Source: Planctomycetota bacterium
GTDB taxonomy: Bacteria; Planctomycetota; Planctomycetia; Pirellulales; Pirellulaceae
Direction: 5' to 3'
Assembly (NCBI GenBank): GCA_963204915.1
Contig: CAUJHS010000117.1
Span: forward strand, 124,001 to 188,000
DNA: 64,000 nucleotides
Numbering within the stretch: the first letter of the stretch is position 1; each line of letters opens with the position of its first letter. Made by a program: the position numbers and the translations under genes. The notes under the pieces are model-generated. The model was not told the DNA's origin. It did not search any database and was given only the letters and a program-made list of their open reading frames with translations. This document shows positions 1 through 8,956 of the stretch, in pieces.

Positions 1-409
1 TGTGTTGTCGCCAAAGGCGAAAGCCCCTTCTCGGCGGCCCTGCCGCTTCGATGAAGCGCAGCGCAAACACAGTCGACGCCAAAAACGCCGCCGCTAACAC
101 GACATCCCGCAGTTGCAGATCATCAACCGCGTAGAGATGGCGAAGGTCAGCGAGAATGGTCGCAAACCACCCCCAGACCAAGGCGGCTCCAAGTGGGGCC
201 GCCGAGCGACTGAACAAGACCGCAGCGAAGCCTCCCAGGAGAATCCAAGGCGCCCAGCCCGTCGCTTCCCATAGCCAAACATAGACAAACGCGCAGGCGA
301 AAGTCGCTGCGGCCAACATGATTTTCGCTTGCGCCGGCGTCGCGCCTTCGTCAGGGAAAACTTCTCTTAGCGTGCTTCGTACGGTTTCCTGCCAGGGAAC
401 ATTGCTCAT
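1..409 (-). CDS. Hypothetical membrane protein, cut by left edge
   Basis: An open frame of 136 codons runs from an ATG at 409 off the left end, so the C-terminus is missing. The start overlaps the stop of the upstream DUF58 gene in an ATGA arrangement, which implies translational coupling and membership of the same operon. The visible protein begins MSNVPWQETVRS and has several hydrophobic stretches (roughly residues 30-47, 52-85 and 103-120), so it is probably an integral membrane protein. I do not recognise the family. Its place at the end of a MoxR/DUF58 operon suggests a role with those proteins, which is inference only. Confidence 0.6.
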   Translation of the reverse strand, partial: MSNVPWQETVRSTLREVFPDEGATPAQAKIMLAAATFACAFVYVWLWEATGWAPWILLGGFAAVLFSRSAAPLGAALVWGWFATILADLRHLYAVDDLQLRDVVLAAAFLASTVFALRFIEAAGPPRRGFRLWRQH

Positions 410-2070
410 CTTCCCGCTCCTGCACCGCGGGTGCGTCCTAAACGCAGCAACTCAATTTCCGCCGCTGCTTTTTGCATCAATCGAGGGTCGTCAAGTCGCG
501 AGAACTTAGCGCCCAGGCGGACCAATTCGCGTTGGAAATCCGCGAATGCGACCGTCTCAGAGGCCGCTTGCGCCTCTACGGAAGACGCAGCGCAAATCTC
601 GACAAACATCACGCGATGATGTTCCGCCCGCGCTACCCGGACGACATCGAGCAAACTTTCGCGATCCGCCGGATGTTCGGGCACGGCCCCGATCACAATA
701 AACAACTCGTTGTCGTTCGCGTGAGCCACTCTCGCAAGTAAACCTCGATGCATGGAGTGCGCGGCATTCCGGGCTTCCTCAGTTAGGGCCGCTTGCTGGC
801 GAGGCAGTACGGTAAGGTCAACCATGCCGGGATGTTCTTCGAGTAATCGCCGACAACGCTCGCGAAATAAAGAGTCGTCAAACTGGAGCCGTAGGGCGAC
901 ACCAGGCCCGCCGCCATACAAGGTGGACAGCGCCGACGCGAGTTGTTGGCGTTGCGCAACGGATTTGCGGCAGCGCCTACGGGTAAACGCTGACAGCTTG
1001 GGTGGATTGATCGCCTCATCAAAGAGTTCAGGAAAGCGGCGCGCCCCGCAGGTCCAGGCCAATGGAATCAATATATTCAGGTTGACCCCTTCGACCGAAA
1101 GAGGGCGTGAAAACGATAACCACCGAAGCAACAGCCGGGTCAGATGACGTTCGCCCAGACCATGCGGCGTCCACATTGGTTCGGTTTGCGAAACGATCAA
1201 AGACGCGACGGGATCGCCATCGGACAACAACAATCGGGCAAGTGACGAACTGGCGGCAATGATCTTGTCTGCCGGCGCCGGACCAGGTCGCCCGATATAC
1301 CATGCGGGTGAAAGATCGGCCAGTAATGTCGCTCGGATCGGCGCTTCGCTTTCGTATTCACAGGTCATCAGCCTTCCTAGTCGAGCCGTCGCTTTCCAAG
1401 CGATCGACCGCGGCGGGTCGCCAGGTTGGTATTCGCGAATGCCGAGTAGTTCGGTACTGTAGCCGGCCCGACGGTGTCGATGGGTTCCCGGCAACATCTG
1501 TACATTTTGCTGCTTGAGAACTGAGACCGTGGGCTGCGGTCGCACCAAGAAGGGCAGGACCGTCACATCCTGATACAGCGGCGCAAACCAGTGCAAGCGA
1601 AACAACCCTTGAGAATCACTCAACGTTACTTGCACACCGGGGAGCGAGGTGCGCGTCGTAATGGCGGGCCGCAGGACATATCGCCAAACCACGTAACCGG
1701 CGCTCTGTACGTCGGTCACATGCGCCGGAGAACCGTCGATCCACGGAATCTCTTGCGGTACGGCGTCCTCGAAGCGGCAACGTAGTCCCCTCAAACGAGA
1801 CGAAAGAAACACTTCCACCTCGACCTGCGCCTCTTGCTCAATGACCAGGATGTGCGATGCCCGCGTTTGTCCATTCACGCGCCGCCGGCAGGGAGTGAAC
1901 TCGTGCGAAACTCCAGCGGTGCGAAGGCGAAAGTTCAACCATTCCAGGGCAATCCATACAAGCATGGTGAGCCCGCTTAAAGCCAAGGGCTCCTGGCGCA
2001 TCAGCAGCCCCGACGCCAATGCCAACGCGGCAAGCGTAACTATCATCCTTGCTCGCGGGGTGAAGTTCAC
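406..2070 (-). CDS. DUF58 domain-containing protein
   Basis: This 554-residue protein has two hydrophobic segments near the N-terminus (about residues 9-24 and 29-47). The DUF58 signature is at about 211-235, where YQPGDPPRSIAWKATARLG is read. DUF58 proteins are usually encoded next to MoxR AAA ATPases and are thought to be membrane-anchored partners with a VWA-like fold; their precise function is poorly defined. The start overlaps the MoxR stop by 4 nt and the stop overlaps the next gene by 4 nt, so the three genes are tightly coupled. The region at about 320-365 is rich in basic and cysteine residues and is less typical of the family. Confidence 0.85.
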   Translation of the reverse strand: MNFTPRARMIVTLAALALASGLLMRQEPLALSGLTMLVWIALEWLNFRLRTAGVSHEFTPCRRRVNGQTRASHILVIEQEAQVEVEVFLSSRLRGLRCRFEDAVPQEIPWIDGSPAHVTDVQSAGYVVWRYVLRPAITTRTSLPGVQVTLSDSQGLFRLHWFAPLYQDVTVLPFLVRPQPTVSVLKQQNVQMLPGTHRHRRAGYSTELLGIREYQPGDPPRSIAWKATARLGRLMTCEYESEAPIRATLLADLSPAWYIGRPGPAPADKIIAASSSLARLLLSDGDPVASLIVSQTEPMWTPHGLGERHLTRLLLRWLSFSRPLSVEGVNLNILIPLAWTCGARRFPELFDEAINPPKLSAFTRRRCRKSVAQRQQLASALSTLYGGGPGVALRLQFDDSLFRERCRRLLEEHPGMVDLTVLPRQQAALTEEARNAAHSMHRGLLARVAHANDNELFIVIGAVPEHPADRESLLDVVRVARAEHHRVMFVEICAASSVEAQAASETVAFADFQRELVRLGAKFSRLDDPRLMQKAAAEIELLRLGRTRGAGAGR

Positions 2071-3257
2071 AAACCGCCTCGCACAGGCACGGAACGGATG
2101 ATGTCGTCAATGATCTCCGCGACGGAACCGCCCGATAATTCCGTTTCGGGACGAATAATCAACCGATGGTCTAATACGGGATGCGCCACGGCCTGTACGT
2201 CTTCGTCGGTAAAGTAGACTCGTCCTTGAAGCAAAGCCCGGGCGCGCGCGGCGCGAAGCAAAAAGATGGCGGCGCGAGGACTGCCGCCGAGCAGTACCTC
2301 GGGGTGTTCCCGGCTTGCGCGGATCAAATCCACCACGTACTCTTTCAAATCATTTGAGCCATAGACGTGATTCACGTGATCCTGAACATGTAGAATTTGA
2401 TCGCCGTTCCAGATCGGCTGGAAGTCGGGCGCAACCTTTTCCTGGAGGTCGAGCAAATCAACTTCACGTTCGCGACTAGGGTATCCCACGCGGATGCGAA
2501 ACAGAAACCGGTCTAACTGCGCTTCGGGCAACCGATACACGCCTTCCTGTTCCACGGGGTTCTGTGTGGCGAAAACGATGAACGGCTGCGACAACCGATG
2601 GGTCTCGCCCTCGATCGTCACTTGACGCTCTTGCATGGCTTCCAGCAACGCAGACTGGGTGCGCGCCGGAGCTCGGTTGAGTTCATCGGCCAGAAGGAAC
2701 TGACAAAAAATCGGCCCTGGTTGAAACGTGAATTGCGCACCGTGCCGGTCCAAGATGCGAGTTCCGGTAACATCCGACGGAAGCAAGTCCGGAGTGAACT
2801 GGATGCGGCGGTAATGGAGCCCTAACACCGTCGCCAGGCTGCGGCATAACGTCGTTTTGGCGGTGCCAGGAACGCCTTCCAACAGAGCATGGCCGCATCC
2901 CACCACGGCAATCAGCGCTAAAGAGACGACCTCATCCAAATCGACCAGGCTACGGCCCAGACTTTCCTGCGTGGCGCGGTACAAGGCGTGAGTTTCTTGG
3001 GCGACGGCTTCCAGGTCAGCGGTTCGATTCACGGTCGTTCTTAATCCACTCGGTGTCAAGCGTTGTTGAGCCTTGTTCAAAACAATGTTCTCCGCCGAAC
3101 TGATCTTGAAGGTAGGAATGTCGGTTCCGTCTTGCACCGGCTTTACGTGAACTTTTTTCCGTAGCTTATGTGGCCGCGGTCGAACTTGCGCCCTTGAACT
3201 ACAAGCTTGGCGCCGCGGTTCCGAATAACTTCCGTACCGCAACCACACCCAAGGCAA
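2067..3257 (-). CDS. MoxR-family AAA+ ATPase
   Basis: MoxR ATPases are chaperone-like AAA+ proteins that act with DUF58/VWA partners. Walker A is GVPGTAKTTL at about residues 128-137, and a Walker B-like LLADELNRAP with the following AMQER stretch is visible. The C-terminal lid contains the GGSPRAAIFLLRAARARAL segment typical of the family. The listed start gives 396 residues and overlaps the upstream gene by 59 nt, which is probably too long. The conserved part begins near residue 76, where a GTG at 3032 is an alternative start. Family members are usually about 320-340 residues, which favours a downstream start. The gene is part of the leftward operon with DUF58. Confidence 0.88.
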   Translation of the reverse strand: MPWVWLRYGSYSEPRRQACSSRAQVRPRPHKLRKKVHVKPVQDGTDIPTFKISSAENIVLNKAQQRLTPSGLRTTVNRTADLEAVAQETHALYRATQESLGRSLVDLDEVVSLALIAVVGCGHALLEGVPGTAKTTLCRSLATVLGLHYRRIQFTPDLLPSDVTGTRILDRHGAQFTFQPGPIFCQFLLADELNRAPARTQSALLEAMQERQVTIEGETHRLSQPFIVFATQNPVEQEGVYRLPEAQLDRFLFRIRVGYPSREREVDLLDLQEKVAPDFQPIWNGDQILHVQDHVNHVYGSNDLKEYVVDLIRASREHPEVLLGGSPRAAIFLLRAARARALLQGRVYFTDEDVQAVAHPVLDHRLIIRPETELSGGSVAEIIDDIIRSVPVRGGL

Positions 3258-4254
3258 GCGTGGCCATGATCATTAAGATCCTTTGATAAACATGCTCCGG
3301 TATTTGGCGAACCAGATACGTAAGGAAATCGTTGGGAATGCCTTCATCCTCGATCACCGCCGTCGCCGAGTTGGCAAAGCTGATGAGAACTTCCGGAGGC
3401 AAATTACGCAACGCCTCGCGCACTTCTTCGGGCGTTGGCGGAGGAATTTCCACTTGCACTTGTTCAAGTTGGGCAGGAGCGACGGCTTGTTGATCATCCA
3501 ACAGGAGGGTTATTGTTCGGTTTTGCCCCGCGAGCCAGCGAATCGTGTTCACCGCCAGTTGAGCATTGTCTTCATACATCAACATTTGGTTCGCGAACAT
3601 GCTTTGGTCAGGCGAGACGACAATGCGTCCTCCTGCAGAAGACTCCTTCGCTACAAGACATGCCGGCCCCGTCGCCAACTCTTGTCGAAATTGCCGAAAA
3701 TGGCCGTGGAGCGGCGGAAAGGTGGCTAGCTGATCCCAAGGAGTCAAACCCAACCGCGATTTGACCACGACGAGCGCCCCAGGACGATTCGTCGCGATGC
3801 TCAGCACGCCGCGCGTTACAGGATGATCGTCGGAAATGTCGTTCACTACCGGGCAATCGGGGAAGTCATTCAGCACAGCGTCGCGTTGGAAGGTCTGCAA
3901 GGGTCCAGGAACCAACAGTAAGCCTCTCATGCGAGTCAACTCCTGATCGCCGCGATCCGAAGCCAAGAGCACGGCGCCGCCGTCTCGCACGTATTGCTCC
4001 AGGTCGTTCACGGGAAGTTGCCGGAACGATCCTAGCACAATCAATAACGACTCTTCCGGCGGAGTATCTTGCCATTCGCGCCAGGATTGCGTCGGTTCAA
4101 CGCCAAGCGTGCGGCACATAGCGGCTAATCCCTCGTACCCGCGTTTCCACTGCTCCGGCGGCAACCGCACTTGGGCGTTCACCTGGGGCGCAGTCCATAT
4201 CCCGATGACGAAAGCGACCGTGAAAAAGCGACGAACGCACGAATATCCAGTCAT
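3199..4254 (-). CDS. DUF4350-like exported membrane protein
   Basis: The start is placed at ATG 4254 because it directly precedes a signal-like segment (MTGYSCVRRFFTVAFVIGIW, then APQVNA); an upstream ATG at 4302 would overlap the previous gene. The mature part contains LLIVLGSFRQLPV, VRDGGAVLLASDRGD and GGRIVVSPDQSMFAN, resembling the glutamine-amidotransferase-like fold of DUF4350 proteins. A membrane anchor lies at the C-terminus (about MIMATLALGVVAVRKLF). In planctomycetes such proteins lie between a DUF4129-type protein and MoxR, as here. The family has no firm biochemical function. The DUF4350 assignment is from pattern recognition and is fairly but not fully secure. Confidence 0.7.
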   Translation of the reverse strand: MTGYSCVRRFFTVAFVIGIWTAPQVNAQVRLPPEQWKRGYEGLAAMCRTLGVEPTQSWREWQDTPPEESLLIVLGSFRQLPVNDLEQYVRDGGAVLLASDRGDQELTRMRGLLLVPGPLQTFQRDAVLNDFPDCPVVNDISDDHPVTRGVLSIATNRPGALVVVKSRLGLTPWDQLATFPPLHGHFRQFRQELATGPACLVAKESSAGGRIVVSPDQSMFANQMLMYEDNAQLAVNTIRWLAGQNRTITLLLDDQQAVAPAQLEQVQVEIPPPTPEEVREALRNLPPEVLISFANSATAVIEDEGIPNDFLTYLVRQIPEHVYQRILMIMATLALGVVAVRKLFGTAAPSL

Positions 4255-4264
4255 GCAATCGCTT

Positions 4265-5791
4265 TCACAAGGTAGAGGACGCGAGAGCCGAGTCGGATTC
4301 ATACTTTACCGACGCCGCCGCCAATTGATGTAACGTCAATGCTGACTGCTCTAACTGGCTGTCAGAAATGCGCCGCGATTGTGGACCATACCGCGACACT
4401 TCATAGGCGGCCACCAGCTGTCCGATATCGTCGCTCAGCGCGGGGGCAAGCCCCACCAGCGCTTGCTCAACAGCCCGGCAATGCCACCACGTGGCAAGCC
4501 CGCCAAAGTGAAACACCAGGAAGCGATCGACGGCATTGACCAGATCTTCAGGCGACCGGATCGGATGGTTAACCCAAGTTATTGCGGTAACGCCCTTCCA
4601 AAACGCGACCAACCTTCCGCGATAACGCCTCCATAACGGAATCAGAATCAAGAGCGCTAGGAGCGTAGCGCCCAACGGCATGAGAAGGCTTCGATGATTC
4701 CCGGCTTCAGGAATCGCGGGCAACGAACTCGCTCCCGGTAGCGCAGATGGCAGGTCAAACCGCCGCCGCAGATTCCACGCACCGTCGCTACGGCCGCGTT
4801 GTCGCGATTGGGAGAATTGCCGCCATTGTCGCCCGGCGTCCTGCCGCGCCGCAAACTCTTGCAAGCGAGTTACGACGGGTGTCAAGAATGACTCACGCGA
4901 CGCCGCGTCAAACGGCGAGCCCTCTGGCGCTTCAGAAGGCTCCTTGCGCAAAGCTCGTTGAGCGGCCTTCATCACAATGCGGTTAATCTCATCATCGATC
5001 GCTTTTTTAGTGATTCGCGCAGGTCGCGGATCCGCTTCAACCGCTTCATTATCTTTGGAGCGCTCGCGTCTTACTTTTTCCGCAATTCGGTTCAGCGACT
5101 CACGGCTCCATGGCGGAGGATTCTGATCCGAAGGAGTTGGCGGTTGCGATTGAGAATCTCGCGGCGCCGGCGGCGTGACGAAGGGGGCACGGCTGCTTTC
5201 GTCGTGCGACGACGGACCGCGACCCGCCTGTGAAGTCGGCGGAGTGAGCGACGACGCTGACGAACTTTCATCGTGGGACGTTGCACGAGGTGGTGAAGCA
5301 TTCTGACGGGCCGACTCATTCGAACGACTTCGGTTTGTTGCGAGAGAATCAACGGATGGCGTGCGCCGACCGCTGTTCGCAGCGCCTGGAATGGGTTTGC
5401 GCAATTCGCCGTGTTCTTCCTGAAGCTGATTCGCACGCTTGGGCGGCGAGTTGGAAGAATCCTGGTCCTGTTGCGGAACCGGCGCCAAATCGCGTATCGG
5501 TTCGGGCTGGCGCAACGGCGTTTGATTTGGCGTCGAGGCGTTTTGATCGACTTGCTGTTTTACGGCCGACCTGACCATGCCTTCGACAAGTTTTCGCTGA
5601 TCATCGGTCAATGCCGATTTGAACTGCAATTCCATCAAGCGGTTCATCAACGCTTCGGGCGAGGGCATCTCCTCGCGCGGAAATTCCCGAAAAGTAGGAT
5701 CGTCGGCGCCCGACGCCACGGACAGCAGGCTCGCGAAGAGCACGCCAAGGGAAAGCCCGAATCGGCGGATCCAAGGAATAAGGTTTGCCAT
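4265..5791 (-). CDS. DUF4129-like membrane protein with low-complexity linker
   Basis: The open frame extends to 6058, but the added N-terminus is glycine/serine-rich antisense of a proline-rich gene. The start is therefore set at ATG 5791 (MANLIPWIRRFGLSLGVLFA), which begins a signal peptide ending near LLSVASGAD. The 508-residue protein has a hydrophilic Ser/Pro/Arg/Gln-rich central region, one transmembrane helix (LMPLGATLLALLILIPLW) and a cytosolic C-terminal domain. That domain contains DRFLVFHFGGLATWWHCRAV and AAYEVSRYGP, which resembles the DUF4129 tail. It is the first gene of the leftward MoxR/DUF58 operon. The family label is tentative. Confidence 0.65.
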   Translation of the reverse strand: MANLIPWIRRFGLSLGVLFASLLSVASGADDPTFREFPREEMPSPEALMNRLMELQFKSALTDDQRKLVEGMVRSAVKQQVDQNASTPNQTPLRQPEPIRDLAPVPQQDQDSSNSPPKRANQLQEEHGELRKPIPGAANSGRRTPSVDSLATNRSRSNESARQNASPPRATSHDESSSASSLTPPTSQAGRGPSSHDESSRAPFVTPPAPRDSQSQPPTPSDQNPPPWSRESLNRIAEKVRRERSKDNEAVEADPRPARITKKAIDDEINRIVMKAAQRALRKEPSEAPEGSPFDAASRESFLTPVVTRLQEFAARQDAGRQWRQFSQSRQRGRSDGAWNLRRRFDLPSALPGASSLPAIPEAGNHRSLLMPLGATLLALLILIPLWRRYRGRLVAFWKGVTAITWVNHPIRSPEDLVNAVDRFLVFHFGGLATWWHCRAVEQALVGLAPALSDDIGQLVAAYEVSRYGPQSRRISDSQLEQSALTLHQLAAASVKYESDSALASSTL

Positions 5792-5897
5792 AGAAAATGA
5801 ATACACAGGGAGAGCGGTCGTGGTGTACAATCGCAGTCCATAGGAAATCGTAGGGTGCTGACGAAGAATATACAACCGTCGAAGTAGGAGCCAGTGG

Positions 5898-6251
5898 ATG
5901 ATGGCCGGTCCGTCGAAACCCGAACACGATCCGAAGGCGCCTCCCGAGAAGCCGCACCATCCTCCGGCGGAACGACCATCGGAACCGCCCCCAGAGAAGC
6001 CGTTGGCGCCTCCGGATGAAAAACCGTCGTCGCCAGCTCGGGAGATTCCAGAACCCAAGCCCGATGAGTCGCATCCGCCATCGCCCGCTCGACGGTCGAG
6101 CCCTGACGAAACGCCAAGCCGACCACCGCGTGAAATCCCAGATCGTCCGGCGGAAGAGTCTCCTTCTCGGCCCCCTTACGAATTGCCTTCGACGCCTACG
6201 CCGGAAACCCCGTCCTCGCCACCACCGGAGATGCCGCCATTGAGCGGTTGA
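5898..6251 (+). CDS. Proline-rich low-complexity protein
   Basis: This 117-residue frame has a convincing ribosome-binding site (AGGAG at 5886-5890, seven bases before the ATG). The protein is almost entirely Pro, Glu, Ser, Arg and Lys in an irregular repeat built on PPEKP/PPxEKP/RPPREIP-like units. It has no signal peptide, membrane segment or recognisable domain, and is probably disordered. It is transcribed divergently from the DUF4129/MoxR operon. The opposite strand also has long open frames here because proline codons read as glycine/arginine codons in reverse, so coding status rests on the ribosome-binding site and on the compositional regularity of this strand. Confidence 0.5.
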   Translation: MMAGPSKPEHDPKAPPEKPHHPPAERPSEPPPEKPLAPPDEKPSSPAREIPEPKPDESHPPSPARRSSPDETPSRPPREIPDRPAEESPSRPPYELPSTPTPETPSSPPPEMPPLSG

Positions 6252-6367
6252 GTGCGATGACCGTTGCGTGACGCGAAGATGCAGTCGGCGAGCGCCATGG
6301 CCGTGGAGTATTGTTTGCAGTGTTCGGCTCAAGCGGCAATCTCCCAATTCAACCATGGGGAGCCACG

Positions 6368-7510
6368 GTGGACAGTTCGTTGATCTCGTCAGAACCAGCG
6401 AGTGACGCGACTGGGGAGTCCATTTGGCCGAGACGCGTTTTGCGGGGCGTAGTTAACGTTTTCGTGGCGTTTGACTGGGGTGAAGAAATCCACCTCGATC
6501 AAGCGCGTTCGCTCCTTCCTTCCGAGGAGCAAGCCGTGCTTCGGCGGCGCAGGACGCCGTTGTCGATCGGCTATCGGCCGGCGCCGTTGCGATTTGGTTT
6601 GACGCCAGTTCAATTTGATTGGCCAGAACTTGGCGTACAGGAAACCACCGTGGAAGCCACCGTTTTCGACTTCGCTGCGGCAAGCATGGCTTTGCGCACC
6701 CCTTTTGCACTCGGCGCCGACGCGCTATTGCGTCTCGCCACCGCACTTGGCGATACGCAAGCGATTCAACAGGCGGCGCGGCATGCTGCGCAAAGGCTCT
6801 ATGATGGAATTCTCTCTGCGATTCAGGCTCCCCACTGGAGCGAACTGACAGAAGAATACGTGGTCTTCGAGTTTTCCCCAGAGAATGGCCTTGCCGACAT
6901 CGTATTGAGCGAGCACCCCTCCTGGTTGGCCGGACTCGTGCGACTCGATACGGCCTGTTTGCATTCCGATGAGGTGGCGGAAGCGATTCGGCTGCACATT
7001 CGTTATGGCCAGCAAGATTTGCTCGTTGCCGACTGGGCGGCGGCTGTATTGATCGACGTCAATTGTGCGGAAACGCTTCAAGTGGTCGAGTTCGCGAATT
7101 TGCAGCTCCTGGAGTTTCGCGAGATCGACAATCGTTTGGATGACCGACTGGCGGACGCCGCGCGGCTCGTGCATCGGTTGGCTCAACGATGGCTCCCCTT
7201 TTGGAGACCGTTCACCGTGCAGGTGCGGGCGCTGGGCGATTTGAAGGTCGAAGCCAACACGGTTTTCGAACGGACGCAGAACGCCTTAAAGCTCGTGGGC
7301 GACCAGTATTTGGCGCGTGCTTATCGACTTCTTTCGGCGCGGTTCTACCTGGAGCAGTGGCAAGAAAGCATTCAGCGATCGTTGAATGTCATTGAGAGCG
7401 CCTACCGGGTGCTGGCCGATCAAGCTGCGGCTTGGCGGGCTGAGGCGCTAGAGCTATCCATCGTCTTGTTAATTGTGATTGAGATCGTTCTGACGTTAAT
7501 GGGTTATTGA
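6368..7510 (+). CDS. RMD1/YagE (DUF155)-like protein
   Basis: A GTG at 6368 preceded by GGGGAG (6357-6362) is the preferred start and gives 380 residues; the frame is open back to a TTG at 6311. The C-terminal half has long predicted helices and ends in a single hydrophobic tail, ELSIVLLIVIEIVLTLMGY, matching the C-terminal membrane anchor of the RMD1/YagE family. The stretch VLIDVNCAETLQVVEFANLQ and the following acidic/arginine helices fit the same family. The function of bacterial members is not established; yeast RMD1 relatives are membrane or cytoskeleton associated. Its stop codon lies 8 nt before the sulfatase ATG, so the two genes may be co-transcribed. Confidence 0.6.
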   Translation: MDSSLISSEPASDATGESIWPRRVLRGVVNVFVAFDWGEEIHLDQARSLLPSEEQAVLRRRRTPLSIGYRPAPLRFGLTPVQFDWPELGVQETTVEATVFDFAAASMALRTPFALGADALLRLATALGDTQAIQQAARHAAQRLYDGILSAIQAPHWSELTEEYVVFEFSPENGLADIVLSEHPSWLAGLVRLDTACLHSDEVAEAIRLHIRYGQQDLLVADWAAAVLIDVNCAETLQVVEFANLQLLEFREIDNRLDDRLADAARLVHRLAQRWLPFWRPFTVQVRALGDLKVEANTVFERTQNALKLVGDQYLARAYRLLSARFYLEQWQESIQRSLNVIESAYRVLADQAAAWRAEALELSIVLLIVIEIVLTLMGY

Positions 7511-7518
7511 GGCGCGCT

Positions 7519-8952
7519 ATGCGGATAATGGGGATCATAGGACTGGTGCTCCAGGTGCTTGCGTCCTCTTTGCTGGCGCAGGAATCGCGGCCGAATATCA
7601 TTCTCATTGTGGCCGATGATCTTGGTTATGGCGAACTGGGGTGTTATGGCGGCCACGAGATTCCTACACCGCACTTGGATGCGCTTGCCCGCGAGGGAGT
7701 GCGATTCACCGACGGTTATGTCACGGCGCCATTTTGCGCGGCCTCGCGCGCCGGGTTGTTCACCGGAAGATATCAAACGAGGTTCGGCTTTGAATTCAAT
7801 CCGATCGGCGCCGACAACGCGAACCCACAAACAGGCTTACCCACATCGGAAAACACACTCGCCGACGCACTTCGCGACGCAGGCTACGCCACCGCGTTGA
7901 TTGGCAAATGGCATTTGGGAGGCACCGCTCGTTTTCATCCCCAGCGCCGCGGGTTTGACGAGTATTTTGGATTTCTTCACGAAGGTCATTACTATGTTCC
8001 GCCCCCGTGGGAAGGAGTGACGACGTGGCTGCGCCGCAAGACATTGCCCGACGGTTCGCAAGGTCGTTGGACATCACCTGATGGCCGAATTCTCTGGTCG
8101 ACGCATATGGGACATCGCGAACCTGATTATGACGCCGACAATCCGATCGTGCGCAGCAGTCAACCTGTTGCAGAAAGCGTTCATTTGACCGACGCATTCA
8201 CGCGCGAAGCGGTGTCATTTTTGGAGCGTCGCCGCGATCAGCCGTTCTTCTTGTGCGTGACCTTCAACGCAGTGCATAGCCCCATGCAAGGCGTCAATCG
8301 GTACCTGGAACAGTTTGCTCACATCGAAGACATGCATCGTAGGATTTTCGCGGCCATGCTCGCTCATTTGGACGACAGCATCGGCCAAGTACTCAAACGT
8401 TTGCGCGATCTGGAACTCGAGAAACATACGCTCGTCATCTTTTTGAGCGATAACGGCGGCCCCACGCGTGAGCTGACCAGCAGCAACGGCGCCTTGCGCG
8501 GCGGTAAAGGGCAACTTTACGAAGGCGGCGTGCGCGTGCCGTTCCTCATGCGTTGGCCGGAAATGCTGCCAAAGGGACATGTCGAGCGCCGTCCCGTCAG
8601 TTCGCTCGATGTTTACACGACCGCAATTGCGGCGGCAGGTGTAAATCTAGCGCCGCCTAACTTGCCTCGCGATGGTGTGAACCTACTGCCTTACTTGAAC
8701 GACAACCAAGTACAGGATCCGCACGCCCAACTTTATTGGCGCGTGGGCGACAACGCCGCACTCCGGCAGGATGATTGGAAAATTGTGCGCCAGGGCGGGT
8801 CACGGACTAAGCCGGATTGGGAATTATATCATCTGGCCGATGATCTTTCCGAAACGCGAAATGTTGCAGCGCAACATCCCGCCGTTCTTCAACGTTTAAC
8901 CGCAGCTTGGGAAAAGATGAACGCTGACATGGCGCCCGCCCAGCGGCCGTAA
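7519..8952 (+). CDS. Secreted sulfatase, Cys-type
   Basis: The gene encodes a 477-residue sulfatase of the alkaline-phosphatase superfamily, expected to hydrolyse sulfate esters, probably on polysaccharides. ATG 7519 follows GAGG in the preceding gene's stop region and begins a signal peptide (MRIMGIIGLVLQVLASSLLA). Metal-binding aspartates are in VADDLGYGELG (about 33-34). The formylglycine motif is Cys73-Ala-Ala-Ser-Arg in FCAASRAGLFTGR. Further metal and substrate motifs are GKWHLGG and FLSDNGGPT. Cysteine-type sulfatases need conversion of the cysteine to formylglycine; no maturase is encoded in this window. The length is normal for a single-domain sulfatase. Confidence 0.92.
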   Translation: MRIMGIIGLVLQVLASSLLAQESRPNIILIVADDLGYGELGCYGGHEIPTPHLDALAREGVRFTDGYVTAPFCAASRAGLFTGRYQTRFGFEFNPIGADNANPQTGLPTSENTLADALRDAGYATALIGKWHLGGTARFHPQRRGFDEYFGFLHEGHYYVPPPWEGVTTWLRRKTLPDGSQGRWTSPDGRILWSTHMGHREPDYDADNPIVRSSQPVAESVHLTDAFTREAVSFLERRRDQPFFLCVTFNAVHSPMQGVNRYLEQFAHIEDMHRRIFAAMLAHLDDSIGQVLKRLRDLELEKHTLVIFLSDNGGPTRELTSSNGALRGGKGQLYEGGVRVPFLMRWPEMLPKGHVERRPVSSLDVYTTAIAAAGVNLAPPNLPRDGVNLLPYLNDNQVQDPHAQLYWRVGDNAALRQDDWKIVRQGGSRTKPDWELYHLADDLSETRNVAAQHPAVLQRLTAAWEKMNADMAPAQRP

Positions 8953-8956
8953 CTTC

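Noticed and set aside
5601..6356. Minus-strand Arg/Gly-rich frames over the proline-rich gene
   Set aside because: They are reverse-complement readings of proline codons. The real minus-strand gene starts at 5791 with a signal peptide.
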